NCBI RefSeq assembly: GCF_001422245.1
Contig: NZ_LMMM01000003.1
Coordinates: 1 to 64,000 of the forward strand
Reading direction: 5' to 3'
Length of the DNA: 64,000 nucleotides
Source of the DNA: Rhizobium sp. Leaf262
GTDB taxonomy: Bacteria > Pseudomonadota > Alphaproteobacteria > Rhizobiales > Rhizobiaceae
The position numbers and the translations under genes were made by a program. Positions 55,753-64,000 of the stretch are shown here, piece after piece (position 1 is the stretch's first letter; each line of letters opens with the position of its first letter). The notes under the pieces were generated by a model. It did no database searches. It was not told the DNA's origin and saw only the letters and a list, made by a program, of their open reading frames with translations.

Positions 55753-56381
55753 TCACTCATGCTCTTTAGAAATGCTTCCGCCGTGGCAAGTTCATCCGGC
55801 GTATTGATGTTGTAGAACGGGTCTATGGACTTTGTCGCGCTTTCCAGTGGTGCGAAAGACACGCCGAGTGTCGCATGACGTGCGAGGAAACTGCGAATCC
55901 GACGGTTCTCTTCATCGACCAGCCAGGTTTCCAGATCATCGGCAATGGCGACTGGCCAAAGGCCGAAGACGGGGTGGACATGGCCGGAGGACGCCGCGAT
56001 GACGATGGCGTTCTCGCCCGTCACATGTGCAGCCAGACGAACGGCCAGATCCGCAGGGAAAAAAGGGCTGTCGGCAGGGACGGTCAGGAAATGAGAGGCG
56101 GCGGACGCCTGGGCCGCGAAATATCGCATACCCGCAAGTATGCCTGCGAGCGGGCCCGCGTGACCGGCCTTGGTATCCGGCACCAATGGCAGGCCGAAAT
56201 CCTCCGCCCAGCTTTGACCGGCATTGAGGGCGACCGCTGTCACCTGTGGGGCAAGATGATCAATGACATGCGACAGCAATGGTTTGCCGCCAAGCGGGCT
56301 TAGCGCCTTGTTGGTGCCCATACGTCGGGACAGCCCACCAGCAAGGATGAGGCCTGGTCGTGTAGTGGTCGATGGTGTCAT
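55749..56381 (-). CDS. mobA: Molybdenum cofactor guanylyltransferase MobA
   Basis: MobA transfers GMP from GTP to molybdopterin to form the bis-MGD type cofactor used by DMSO reductase-family enzymes. The nucleotide-binding signature [17 protein letters not shown] stands at residues 11-27, and [14 protein letters not shown], near 100, holds the metal-binding Asp. The 210-aa length is typical. It overlaps both the upstream MFS gene and the downstream mobB by 4 bp. Confidence 0.95.
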   Translation of the reverse strand: MTPSTTTRPGLILAGGLSRRMGTNKALSPLGGKPLLSHVIDHLAPQVTAVALNAGQSWAEDFGLPLVPDTKAGHAGPLAGILAGMRYFAAQASAASHFLTVPADSPFFPADLAVRLAAHVTGENAIVIAASSGHVHPVFGLWPVAIADDLETWLVDEENRRIRSFLARHATLGVSFAPLESATKSIDPFYNINTPDELATAEAFLKSMSE

Positions 56382-57595
56382 TTCGCAAGGCCCTGGCTGT
56401 GGCGTCGTTCCTGCGTGCCAGTATAGGCGCTGGCCATCAATGCCAGAAGCGCTGTCAGCAGCATGACCAGCAGGAGTGGTGTGGTTCCGGTTTCTCGGGA
56501 CAGAAGCGATGACGCAAGGACCGCCAGCCCGGCACCGCCGCCAATGGTCAGGGCGCCGCCAAGCCCGGATGCCGATCCGGCAAGGTGTGGCTGCACATTG
56601 ACCATGCCCGCATTGGCGCTGGGCAGGGTGACGCCGTTTCCAATGCCGATGAGCGCCAGTGGCAGAAAGAATTCATAGTGGGTTTCGAGCCCCAGATAGG
56701 GCAGGGCCAGTGCACCGGCGATACCCGTTGCTGCGATTGCGTTCCCCGTCAGCATCATTCTGGATATGCCGATCCGCTGCGCATAGCGCCCGGACAGGAA
56801 GTTGCCGAGCATATATCCGCTGGCCATGAAGAAGAACTGCATGCCGAGCACGGCAGGTGTCAGTTCATAGAGCACGCTGCCAACGAAGGGCGCACCACCT
56901 AGAAACGAGAAGAACAGGCCGGACGAAAAGGTGGACGTCAGTGCGTAACCCCAGAACCGTTTGGAGCGAAGCAATTGCGGCCAGGCCCGGAATTGCGCCG
57001 AAAAGCTCGCCGATTTCTGATGGTTGGTTTCGCCGAGATCGAAGAAGACAAGAAGCAGCATGGCCATGCCACAGCATGCAACGAGGACGAAACTGGATTG
57101 CCAGCCGGATACATCACTGAGAAAACCGCCAATGGTGGGGCCGATCATCGGAACGGAGGACATGCCCATGGTGACGTAACCGATCATGGATGCGGCCCGA
57201 TCGGCAGGCACCATATCCCGTACGATGGCACGCGATAGAACGAAGCCGGACGCGATGACGGCCTGCAACAGACGGCCGATCATGAAGATGGTGATGTTGG
57301 GAGCGACAGCGCAGATCACAGTCGCGATGACCATGACCACGAGGCATGCCAACAATACAGGACGTCGGCCATAGAGATCGGACAGCGGGCCGATGAACAG
57401 TTGCACCAAAGCGGTGGCCGCCAGGTAACCCGACACTGCAAACTGCATCACCGCGTAATCCGTCTCGAAATAGACCGCCATAGCCGCCAGCGAGGGCAAG
57501 AAGATATTGATGCAGAGAGCGGCAACGCCGGAAACGAGCACCAGTGTCGCGATGTGCGGCGGGTTCGATCTGTCGAGAAAGCGGACAGTCGTCAT
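56378..57595 (-). CDS. Bcr/CflA-type MFS efflux transporter
   Basis: The protein has twelve membrane helices and the drug:H+ antiporter-1 signature: [14 protein letters not shown] near residue 69 (the loop 2-3 motif A), followed by the family-specific [24 protein letters not shown]. Relatives export bicyclomycin, chloramphenicol or sulfonamides. The substrate here is unknown. The start [13 protein letters not shown] at 57595 gives 405 aa and overlaps the stop of the EamA gene by 4 bp; the longer upstream frame reads through that gene. The mob genes follow directly, which is unusual company. Confidence 0.9.
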   Translation of the reverse strand: MTTVRFLDRSNPPHIATLVLVSGVAALCINIFLPSLAAMAVYFETDYAVMQFAVSGYLAATALVQLFIGPLSDLYGRRPVLLACLVVMVIATVICAVAPNITIFMIGRLLQAVIASGFVLSRAIVRDMVPADRAASMIGYVTMGMSSVPMIGPTIGGFLSDVSGWQSSFVLVACCGMAMLLLVFFDLGETNHQKSASFSAQFRAWPQLLRSKRFWGYALTSTFSSGLFFSFLGGAPFVGSVLYELTPAVLGMQFFFMASGYMLGNFLSGRYAQRIGISRMMLTGNAIAATGIAGALALPYLGLETHYEFFLPLALIGIGNGVTLPSANAGMVNVQPHLAGSASGLGGALTIGGGAGLAVLASSLLSRETGTTPLLLVMLLTALLALMASAYTGTQERRHSQGLAK

Positions 57596-58494
57596 TGTAT
57601 TCTCGTGGATGTCTTGGCAAGCGGTGGCTGTTTGCGCCTGCTTTCGCGATAGAACGTGTACATGCCGGAGGCCACGATGATGGCCGTGCCCAACACGATC
57701 CAGGAGTTCAGTCCCTCCCCGAAGACGAAGAAGCCGATGGAGAAGGCCCATACCATGCTGGTGTAGCGAAAGGGCGCAACGAAGGCAATTTCGCCACTGC
57801 GCATCGACAGGATGACGGCCTGATAGCCGATGACGACAAGCACGGCAGACGCGAAGAGATGCGACCAGACATAGCCATCCATCGGCTGCCAGCCGCCGAA
57901 GGGTATGATGAGCGCTGCACCGAAGATGGTGTTGACGAAGGCTGTGGTCATCGTCACCGTCATCGAGGGAATATCGGTATACATGCGTCGTGTCAGAAGA
58001 TCGCGCCCGGCTGTGACGAAGACAGCCGCAACAACCAGAAGGGCTGCGGTCGTGAACCCATCCGGCCCCGGCCTGAGAATGATCAAAACGCCGATGAAGC
58101 CGACGAGAATGGCCGTCCAGCGCCGCCAGCCGACGGGTTCTCGCAGGAAGATGGCCGCGCCGAGGGTCACTGCCAGCGGCAGCGACTGCATGATGGCGGC
58201 AACATTGGCAAAGCCCATGGTGGCCAATGCGCTCAGATAGAGGATGGAGGCCGAGACCTCACACAGGCAGCGCATCAGGATGATAGGTCGCAATATCGTC
58301 TTCAAGGGTCGCAGAGCGCCCATGCGGCGCGCTATCACATAGACGAGGACGCATGTCAGCAGGCCGCGAACGAAAAGGATCTGACCGACATTGAGATAAG
58401 GTGTGACGGATTTGGTGAAGGCGTCGTTTATGGTGAAGCAAGCCATCGCGAGCGTCATGAGCAACGCGCCGCGCGTATTCTCCGTCAGTGCCAT
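57592..58494 (-). CDS. EamA-family (DMT) transporter
   Basis: The 300-aa protein has ten membrane helices in two EamA halves (residues about 10-140 and 150-285). It starts with MALTENTRGALLMTLAMACF and has the usual SILYLSALATMGFANVAAIMQ pattern near 90. Family members move amino acids, nucleosides or drugs, so the substrate is open. GGGAA lies before the ATG. It is the first gene of the unit EamA - MFS - mobA - mobB, every junction having a 4-bp overlap. Confidence 0.9.
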   Translation of the reverse strand: MALTENTRGALLMTLAMACFTINDAFTKSVTPYLNVGQILFVRGLLTCVLVYVIARRMGALRPLKTILRPIILMRCLCEVSASILYLSALATMGFANVAAIMQSLPLAVTLGAAIFLREPVGWRRWTAILVGFIGVLIILRPGPDGFTTAALLVVAAVFVTAGRDLLTRRMYTDIPSMTVTMTTAFVNTIFGAALIIPFGGWQPMDGYVWSHLFASAVLVVIGYQAVILSMRSGEIAFVAPFRYTSMVWAFSIGFFVFGEGLNSWIVLGTAIIVASGMYTFYRESRRKQPPLAKTSTRIQ

Positions 58495-58637
58495 TACCAC
58501 ATTCCCAGATCCGCAACGGGCCGACACCGACACATTGCATGTCGTACGACTCCGCCCACTCCTCTTACATTGAATCCGTGGCATGCTGCCGAGGCGAATT
58601 CAATCGAATAATCTTAGATGAATGGAATAAAACGCGC

Positions 58638-59687
58638 TTAGCCGCCGGTCACGCTCATATGTCGAGCCACTGCCGGGCGTTTGTGGGTGCGGTCAATGAT
58701 GAAATCATGACCTTTTGGTTTCCGCAGGATAGCCTCGTCGATGGCCTGTGACACCAGGGCATTGTCGTCGGAAGCACGAAGCGCGGTGCGCAGATCGGCA
58801 GCATCGTCCTGACCGAGGCACATGTAGAGTGTGCCGGTGCATGTCAGGCGGACGCGGTTGCAGCTTTCACAGAAATTATGCGTCATGGGCGTGATGAAGC
58901 CCAATCTTCCGCCGGTTTCTTTGACCGATACGTAGCGCGCCGGTCCGCCGGTCTGGTAGCCGATGTCTTCAAGCGTAAATGTCTCGGCCAGCGAAGCCCG
59001 GACCTGCGACAATGGCAGATAGCGGTCCGTTCTGTCCTCTTCGATGTCGCCCATCGGCATCGTCTCGATAACCGTCAGATCCATGCCGCGGTCATGGGCA
59101 AAGCGCATGAGATCGGGCAATTCGTGCTCGTTGAAATCTTTCAGCGCGACGGCATTCAGCTTGATCTTGAGGCCAGCGGCCAGCGCAGCATCGATGCCGC
59201 TCATGACCTTGGAGAAATCTCCCCAGCGGGTGATCTGGCGAAATTTTTCAGGATCGAGCGTGTCGAGCGAGACATTGATCCGGCGGACGCCGCAATCATA
59301 GAGTTCGGCGGCGTGGGCTGCGAGCTGCGAGCCATTCGTGGTCAGCGTCAATTCTTCCAGCGTGCCAGCATCGACATGGCGACCGAGATCGCGAACCAGC
59401 TGCATGATGTTCTTGCGCACCAGGGGCTCACCACCGGTCAGTCGGATTTTCCGCACACCTTTTGCGATGAAGGCGGAACAGAGACGGTTCAGTTCCTCGA
59501 GTGTCAGCAAATCCTTCTTCGGCAAAAAGGTCATATGCTCGGACATGCAGTAGGTGCAGCGGAAATCGCATCGATCCGTCACGGAGACGCGCAGATAGGT
59601 CACGGCACGCCCGAAGGGGTCGATCATCGGTGTCTTGCTCTCCAGCAAAGACGTCGCTTCCGGGAGCGTGCCAAGAAAGCTGTTCAA
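58638..59687 (-). CDS. moaA: GTP 3',8-cyclase MoaA
   Basis: MoaA is a radical SAM enzyme that starts molybdenum cofactor synthesis by converting GTP to 3',8-cyclo-GTP. The N-terminal cluster Cys are C40, C44 and C47 ([10 protein letters not shown]). The second cluster is [18 protein letters not shown], near 262. The essential C-terminal GG pair is present (SVTGG). The start is a TTG at 59687 with AAGGA eight bases upstream, giving 349 aa, as in close relatives; an ATG further up would add 17 residues. It lies near the mobAB unit, on the same strand but with its own promoter. Confidence 0.95.
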   Translation of the reverse strand: MNSFLGTLPEATSLLESKTPMIDPFGRAVTYLRVSVTDRCDFRCTYCMSEHMTFLPKKDLLTLEELNRLCSAFIAKGVRKIRLTGGEPLVRKNIMQLVRDLGRHVDAGTLEELTLTTNGSQLAAHAAELYDCGVRRINVSLDTLDPEKFRQITRWGDFSKVMSGIDAALAAGLKIKLNAVALKDFNEHELPDLMRFAHDRGMDLTVIETMPMGDIEEDRTDRYLPLSQVRASLAETFTLEDIGYQTGGPARYVSVKETGGRLGFITPMTHNFCESCNRVRLTCTGTLYMCLGQDDAADLRTALRASDDNALVSQAIDEAILRKPKGHDFIIDRTHKRPAVARHMSVTGG

Positions 59688-59807
59688 CCTGAATATCCTT
59701 TGCGATCCGCGCTGCATGCCGAGATTACGTGTTATCATGTAGTGCCTTGCCCGAAGGCGGGCAAGGTCCTAAGTGTGCCGCATATTATCAAGCGACGGAA
59801 ATGAAGA

Positions 59808-60176
59808 ATGAGTGAGCCCTGGCCGACCGAATTGCGGGTTTCAAAAGAGCGGACAAGCCTGCGCGTGGAATTCGACAATGGTGCCTCCTATGATCTGCCT
59901 GCGGAAATGCTGCGTGTGCTCTCGCCATCCGCAGAAGTGCAGGGACACGGGCCGGGCCAGAAAGTGACGGTTCCGGGCAAGAAAAACGTCGCCATTCGCT
60001 CCGTTGTCGCTACCGGAAACTACGCGGTGCGGATTGCCTTTGACGATGGGCACGACAGCGGAATCTTCACATGGAAATATCTGCTGGAGCTTGGCCAGAG
60101 CGGCGACACACTGTTCGCCGCTTATGAGCGGGAGCTTTTGGAAAAAGGCTTGGGCAGAGAGCCGAAAATCCGCTAG
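59808..60176 (+). CDS. DUF971 protein (gamma-butyrobetaine hydroxylase-like N-terminal domain)
   Basis: This 122-aa protein is a free-standing copy of the small N-terminal domain of gamma-butyrobetaine hydroxylase. WPTELRVSKERTSLRVEFDNG is its start, and YAVRIAFDDGHDSGIFTWKYL near 70 is the hallmark. In other bacteria such genes lie near Mrp/ApbC or folate genes, and a role in iron-sulfur assembly is suspected. Here it is divergent from moaA, itself an iron-sulfur enzyme. The usual Cys/His zinc ligands of the domain are not all present, so metal binding is unsure. Confidence 0.85.
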   Translation: MSEPWPTELRVSKERTSLRVEFDNGASYDLPAEMLRVLSPSAEVQGHGPGQKVTVPGKKNVAIRSVVATGNYAVRIAFDDGHDSGIFTWKYLLELGQSGDTLFAAYERELLEKGLGREPKIR

Positions 60177-60213
60177 CAGAGACATCAGGTTCATAAAGTG
60201 ACAGGGGTGACAC

Positions 60214-62031
60214 TTGGCGGTAGAGGGTAATGCAAACGATCTGGCGCAAGTGGTCGTTCTTCTGGCAGCGGGCGTCGTCGCCGCGCCGCTGTTCAAACGC
60301 ATAGGACTGGGTTCGGTTCTCGGCTATCTGGCCGCAGGTCTCGTGATCGGCCCCTTCGGCTTCGGCGCCTTCTCCGATCCGCAGGCCATCATCCATATCG
60401 CCGAACTGGGCGTGGTGATGTTCCTCTTCATCATCGGACTGGAAATGCAGCCCTCGCGGTTGTGGTCGATGCGCAAGGATATCTTCGGGCTGGGTGCTTT
60501 GCAGGTGCTGACCTGCATGGCGGGCCTCACAATGATCGGCCTTGCTCTCGGTTTTTCGCTCATTCCGTCTTTTGTGGCCGGTACGGGTTTCGTGCTGACG
60601 TCCACCGCCATCGTCATGCAGATGCTGCAGGAGCGCAACAGCATGTCGACGCTGAAGGGTCAGCGCATCATTGCCATTCTGCTCTTTGAAGATCTGGCCA
60701 TCGTGCCGCTTCTGGTTCTCGTCGCCTTTCTAGGCGCGGGCGGCGAGACGGTGACGCTGACGGAGAGGATGACGTCCATCGGTATCGCCTTGGCGGCCAT
60801 CGTTGCACTGATCGTCGCGGGGCGTTATCTGCTCAACCCGTTCTTCCGCCTGCTGGCCTCATCCGGCGCACGCGAGGTCATGACGGCGGCTGCGCTGCTG
60901 GTCGTGCTGGGGTCGGCGCTGCTGATGCAGGTCAGTGGCCTCTCCATGGCCATGGGTGCATTTCTGGCGGGTGTTCTTCTGTCCGAATCATCGTTCCGGC
61001 ACCAGCTCGAAGCCGATATCGAACCCTTCCGCGGCATTCTTCTCGGCTTGTTTTTCCTCGGTGTCGGCATGGCCATCGACCTGACGGTCATTGCCGCCAA
61101 CTGGCAACTCGTGCTGATGAGCGTCGTGGCCTACATGGTGGTGAAGGCACTGCTGATTTACGCCGTCGCGCGTGTTCTCGGCACCTGTCAACGCGAGAGC
61201 ATTGAACGGGCGGTGCTGATGGCACAGGGCGGCGAATTCGCCTTCGTGCTCTATTCCGCAGCGGCAGCCGTCGGCATTCTGGATGCGGAAGCCAACGCCG
61301 TTCTGACCGCGACCATCATTATTTCGATGATCCTGACACCCTTGATGGTCATCGCCCATGACCGCATCATGCCCAAGAAGCTTCCCGATACCGATGATCT
61401 CGAGTTGCCTGAAGACGTAGAGGGCAGCATTCTGATGATCGGTTTCGGTCGCTTCGGACAGATCGTCAGCCAGCCGCTTCTGGCGCGGGGCTACACATTG
61501 TCGCTGGTCGACAAGGATGCGGACTTCGTTCGCGACGCCTCCGGCTTCGGCTTCAAGGTTTATTACGGCGATGGTTCCCGCGCTGAAATCCTGCATGCGG
61601 CGGGTGCCGGCTCGGCCCGTGCCGTGCTGATCTGCGTGGACGACAAGGAAGCGGCCATTCGCATTGCCGAAATCGTCAAGCACGAGTTTCCTCTGGTGCC
61701 GGTGTTGGCCCGTGCCTATGACCGAGGTCATGCGCTCGATCTGCTCAAGGCAGGCGTGGATTATCAAATCCGCGAGACCTACGAATCGGCGCTGAACTTC
61801 AGCGAAAAGGTGCTGACAGCCGTCGGCGAAGATACGGATTTGGCCGAACGGCTGATCGAGGAATTCCGCGATGTCGACAAGGAGCGCTTTGCCCTGGAAG
61901 TCGTCGGTGGCGTTTATGCGGGAAGGTCGCTCATTCGCGGCAATGCCCAGCCTGCGGACATCGTCGCCGCCCGCACGGCACGCGAGCGCGCCGAACGGGA
62001 AGCACGCGAAGAGGCGGAAGAGCGTGGCTAG
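60214..62031 (+). CDS. KefB-type monovalent cation:proton antiporter (CPA2)
   Basis: The protein has about twelve membrane helices at residues 8-390 in the CPA2 pattern (LGSVLGYLAAGLVIGPFGFG near 30, MAQGGEFAFVLYSAA near 337). A TrkA-N domain follows from about 403 (ILMIGFGRFGQIVSQPLLARG), binding NAD(H). The helix-rich tail ends in Glu/Arg runs. Relatives move potassium out in exchange for protons under detoxification stress. The start is a TTG at 60214 with AGGGGTGA just before. At 605 residues the length is normal. It follows the DUF971 gene by 37 bp and may share its transcript. Confidence 0.92.
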   Translation: MAVEGNANDLAQVVVLLAAGVVAAPLFKRIGLGSVLGYLAAGLVIGPFGFGAFSDPQAIIHIAELGVVMFLFIIGLEMQPSRLWSMRKDIFGLGALQVLTCMAGLTMIGLALGFSLIPSFVAGTGFVLTSTAIVMQMLQERNSMSTLKGQRIIAILLFEDLAIVPLLVLVAFLGAGGETVTLTERMTSIGIALAAIVALIVAGRYLLNPFFRLLASSGAREVMTAAALLVVLGSALLMQVSGLSMAMGAFLAGVLLSESSFRHQLEADIEPFRGILLGLFFLGVGMAIDLTVIAANWQLVLMSVVAYMVVKALLIYAVARVLGTCQRESIERAVLMAQGGEFAFVLYSAAAAVGILDAEANAVLTATIIISMILTPLMVIAHDRIMPKKLPDTDDLELPEDVEGSILMIGFGRFGQIVSQPLLARGYTLSLVDKDADFVRDASGFGFKVYYGDGSRAEILHAAGAGSARAVLICVDDKEAAIRIAEIVKHEFPLVPVLARAYDRGHALDLLKAGVDYQIRETYESALNFSEKVLTAVGEDTDLAERLIEEFRDVDKERFALEVVGGVYAGRSLIRGNAQPADIVAARTARERAEREAREEAEERG

Positions 62032-62093
62032 CTTTCGTCATGTTCGCATTCGGGCGATGTGCACATATTCCGTGATTTGAGGAGGAGATCATT

Positions 62094-62702
62094 ATGACGA
62101 TCATTCATTCGGTCGACGATTTAAAGAGTATCTACGGCGACGCGTCCGAGACGTCGATCCTCAAGGTGACATCTGTTCTGACGGTGGAATATCGCCAAAT
62201 GATCGAGGCATCACCCTTCATGGCGCTGGCTACCGTCGGTCCCGAAGGCATGGATTGCTCACCACGTGGTGACAAGGGCGGTGTCATCCGGGTTCAGGAT
62301 GAGAAAACCGTGCTGCTGCCGGACTGGCGTGGGAACAATCGCATCGACTCGTTGCTCAACATCGTCCGCGACCCGAGGGTGGCACTGATGTTTCTGGTGC
62401 CGGGTTCGAGCATCACCATGCGCATCAACGGCAAGGCCGTGATCTCCGTCGATCCTGAACTGCTGATGAGCTTCGAGATGGACGGAAAACATCCGCGCAC
62501 GGTGACCGTTGTCACGATCGACGAAGTCTATTTCCAGTGTGCCAGGGCGATCATCCGCTCCGAGCTGTGGAACCCGGAGAACTTCGTGGATTCCGCATCC
62601 TTGCCGTCCACAGGCTCGTTGCTGAAGTCGGCCAAGTCGGATTTCGACCGGGAGGCTTATGACAAGGCGCTTCCCGAGCGCATGGCAGGCTCGATATGGT
62701 AA
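62094..62702 (+). CDS. Pyridoxamine 5'-phosphate oxidase-like FMN-binding protein
   Basis: The protein has the split-barrel flavin-binding fold. ASPFMALATVGPEGMDCSPRGD at about residues 39-60 and LLPDWRGNNRIDSLLNIV near 77 fit the MSMEG_1061-type subfamily, which binds FMN or F420 and is not a true PNP oxidase. The 202-aa length is typical. GGAGGAG precedes the ATG. The stop is followed within 30 bp by the end of the convergent diguanylate cyclase gene; a GAGCCGG/CCGGCTC dyad (62716-62734) separates the two. Substrate unknown. Confidence 0.88.
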   Translation: MTIIHSVDDLKSIYGDASETSILKVTSVLTVEYRQMIEASPFMALATVGPEGMDCSPRGDKGGVIRVQDEKTVLLPDWRGNNRIDSLLNIVRDPRVALMFLVPGSSITMRINGKAVISVDPELLMSFEMDGKHPRTVTVVTIDEVYFQCARAIIRSELWNPENFVDSASLPSTGSLLKSAKSDFDREAYDKALPERMAGSIW

Positions 62703-62732
62703 GGTAAGGCATGTGGAGCCGGGTCAACCGGC

Positions 62733-63797
62733 TCACTGCTTGTAGATCAGCCAGCTCTTGCCTGTGTAGTTCTTCTGCATGCCCTCTTCGAAGAACACAG
62801 TGCGATTTCGCCCTGTTTCCTTGGCATGGTAAAGCGCAGTATCGGCGCGGGCGTAGAGCTCGCCGGGATTCTGGGCCTGGGATGCAATCGAGTATCCGAT
62901 GGAAATGGTCACCTGACCGTAGTCGATGCCCGACTTTGAATTTCGGAAGGGCGTCTTTTCCAATGATGTGCGGATGCGCTCGCAGACCACGTTGATTTCG
63001 TCCTGGCTGCTGCCTTCGAGGATGATGGCGAACTCTTCGCCGCCGCTGCGGGCCACGAATCCGTCGCGGCGGACATTTGCCCGGATAACGGAAGCGACTG
63101 TCGCCAAAATCTTGTCTCCGACAGGATGACCGAAAGTGTCGTTGATCCGCTTGAAATTATCGACGTCGAGCAGAACCAGACCGGAAAACTGCAGCGCCAT
63201 CGTATTGTCATACATGGACGCCAGCTTCTCGTCGAAAGCGCGCCGGTTGGAAAGCCGCGTCAGGGAATCGGTATTGGCGATCCGCTTGTACTCGTCCAGC
63301 TCCAGCCTGACCTGCTGCATTTCCTCCGCATGGCGATCCACACTTTTGGTCGTGCTTTCGTTCTCTGCCATCTTGTTGCCGGTGGCTTCCGCCAGCATCG
63401 AAATGGCCGTGCGCAACAGATGTGCGCTGGAATGACTCTTGTCGGAAATACCGGCGCGGGTCTCATCAAGAATACGATTGTAGTTTTCGAGACATGTCTG
63501 CTCGTGCTGCAAGACCAGAAGCAGGCCGCTGAGCTCCGAGTTGAGCTTTTCGCGCGCAGCCTCGAGAAGCTGTCCATGCGTGTGGTCGAAATACCGTCCG
63601 CCGAGTTCATCGAGCTCCTCCTGCGTGGCACGGCTTCCCAGCGCTGCGAGGTCTCGTGTCAAGGCGGGGTTGGACCCGATATAGGCTTCGTAGAACAAGT
63701 TATAGTTTCGAGGGATGGGCACCACACCCATATTGCGCATGGCAAAAAGAATTTGCGATGCGATATCTGGTCCCTTGGGCGTTGACGGGGTCGTCAT
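62733..63797 (-). CDS. Cytoplasmic diguanylate cyclase (GGDEF)
   Basis: The product synthesises cyclic di-GMP. The C-terminal GGDEF domain (about residues 185-345) has GGEEF at 252-256. The residue six before it is Gly (RRDGFVARS), so the RxxD inhibitory site is not in register and feedback inhibition may be weak. The N-terminal 170 residues have no membrane segment; they are helical (NYNLFYEAYIGSNPALTRDL and a coiled stretch to 180), as in rhizobial cyclases with an N-terminal domain of unknown role. The ATG at 63797 has GGGAG upstream. It is read toward the FMN-protein gene. Confidence 0.92.
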   Translation of the reverse strand: MTTPSTPKGPDIASQILFAMRNMGVVPIPRNYNLFYEAYIGSNPALTRDLAALGSRATQEELDELGGRYFDHTHGQLLEAAREKLNSELSGLLLVLQHEQTCLENYNRILDETRAGISDKSHSSAHLLRTAISMLAEATGNKMAENESTTKSVDRHAEEMQQVRLELDEYKRIANTDSLTRLSNRRAFDEKLASMYDNTMALQFSGLVLLDVDNFKRINDTFGHPVGDKILATVASVIRANVRRDGFVARSGGEEFAIILEGSSQDEINVVCERIRTSLEKTPFRNSKSGIDYGQVTISIGYSIASQAQNPGELYARADTALYHAKETGRNRTVFFEEGMQKNYTGKSWLIYKQ

Positions 63798-64000
63798 CAA
63801 GTCACTCCCGGAAATGACGTTCGTATCTTACACTTGCTTGTGTCTAAAGTTCTTTTGGAAATCCTGGATGACGCAAATCTCTATTGATTGCGCCAGAAGA
63901 TATCCCAGTAAACCTTCATTCTATTCCCAGGCGTTATTTTTATAATTAGAATCGCCTAAATCAGCGAAGGCCATTTCCCATAGCATTTTACGGGTCAAAT

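Overview
The window reads as a chromosomal segment of an alphaproteobacterium of the Rhizobiales, most likely Agrobacterium or a close Rhizobium relative. The basis is GC-rich coding sequence, fused SecDF, a B12-dependent ribonucleotide reductase, an ExoR protein (a regulator known only from rhizobia and relatives), rhizobial intergenic palindromes, and the order argS - SPOR protein - nagZ - scpA - scpB - tatABC - serS - surE - pcm - LysM/M23 lipoprotein. Species is an inference; no database was consulted.

Layout. 1-2.1 kb: non-coding repeats, one small gene and an AT-rich two-gene module of unknown function. 2.2-6.9 kb: nrdJ with a long upstream region holding two candidate NrdR boxes. 6.7-12.3 kb: accessory stretch with a MerR-type regulator and unknown, DUF1963, DUF1349 and SMI1/KNR4-type genes. 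Three copies of one repeat of about 165 bp sit before, between and after its first two genes. 12.3-17.7 kb: gpt, a diguanylate cyclase, tRNA-Glu, a VOC protein, a lipocalin, a membrane protein and a DUF815-type ATPase. 18-24.3 kb: yajC, secDF, two genes related to mitochondrial complex I assembly factors, a membrane-anchored protein and trmFO. 24.8-34.4 kb: a FadL-type porin, exoR, a dimethylglycine/sarcosine dehydrogenase-like enzyme, an MscS channel, a GlsB-type protein, tRNA-Lys and two small genes. 34.8-55.1 kb: core genes valS, xth, erpA-like, dgt, argS, SPOR protein, nagZ, scpAB, tatABC, serS, surE, pcm and an NlpD-like lipoprotein. 55.2-64 kb: molybdenum cofactor genes (mobB, mobA, moaA) joined to two transporters, then a DUF971 protein, a KefB-type antiporter, an FMN-binding protein and a second diguanylate cyclase.

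How the genes work together. yajC/secDF and tatABC cover the two export routes. The SPOR protein, nagZ and the NlpD-like protein handle peptidoglycan, and scpAB serve chromosome condensation. exoR links envelope state to exopolysaccharide and virulence control. An operon on the minus strand, EamA transporter - MFS transporter - mobA - mobB, is closed by 4-bp start/stop overlaps at every junction.

The least explained parts are the AT-rich pair at 0.9-2.1 kb, the three-copy repeat of 6.7-9.6 kb, a palindrome that supplies or abuts the stop codons of three unrelated genes, a nested palindrome upstream of exoR, and a 75-nt closed structure upstream of valS.
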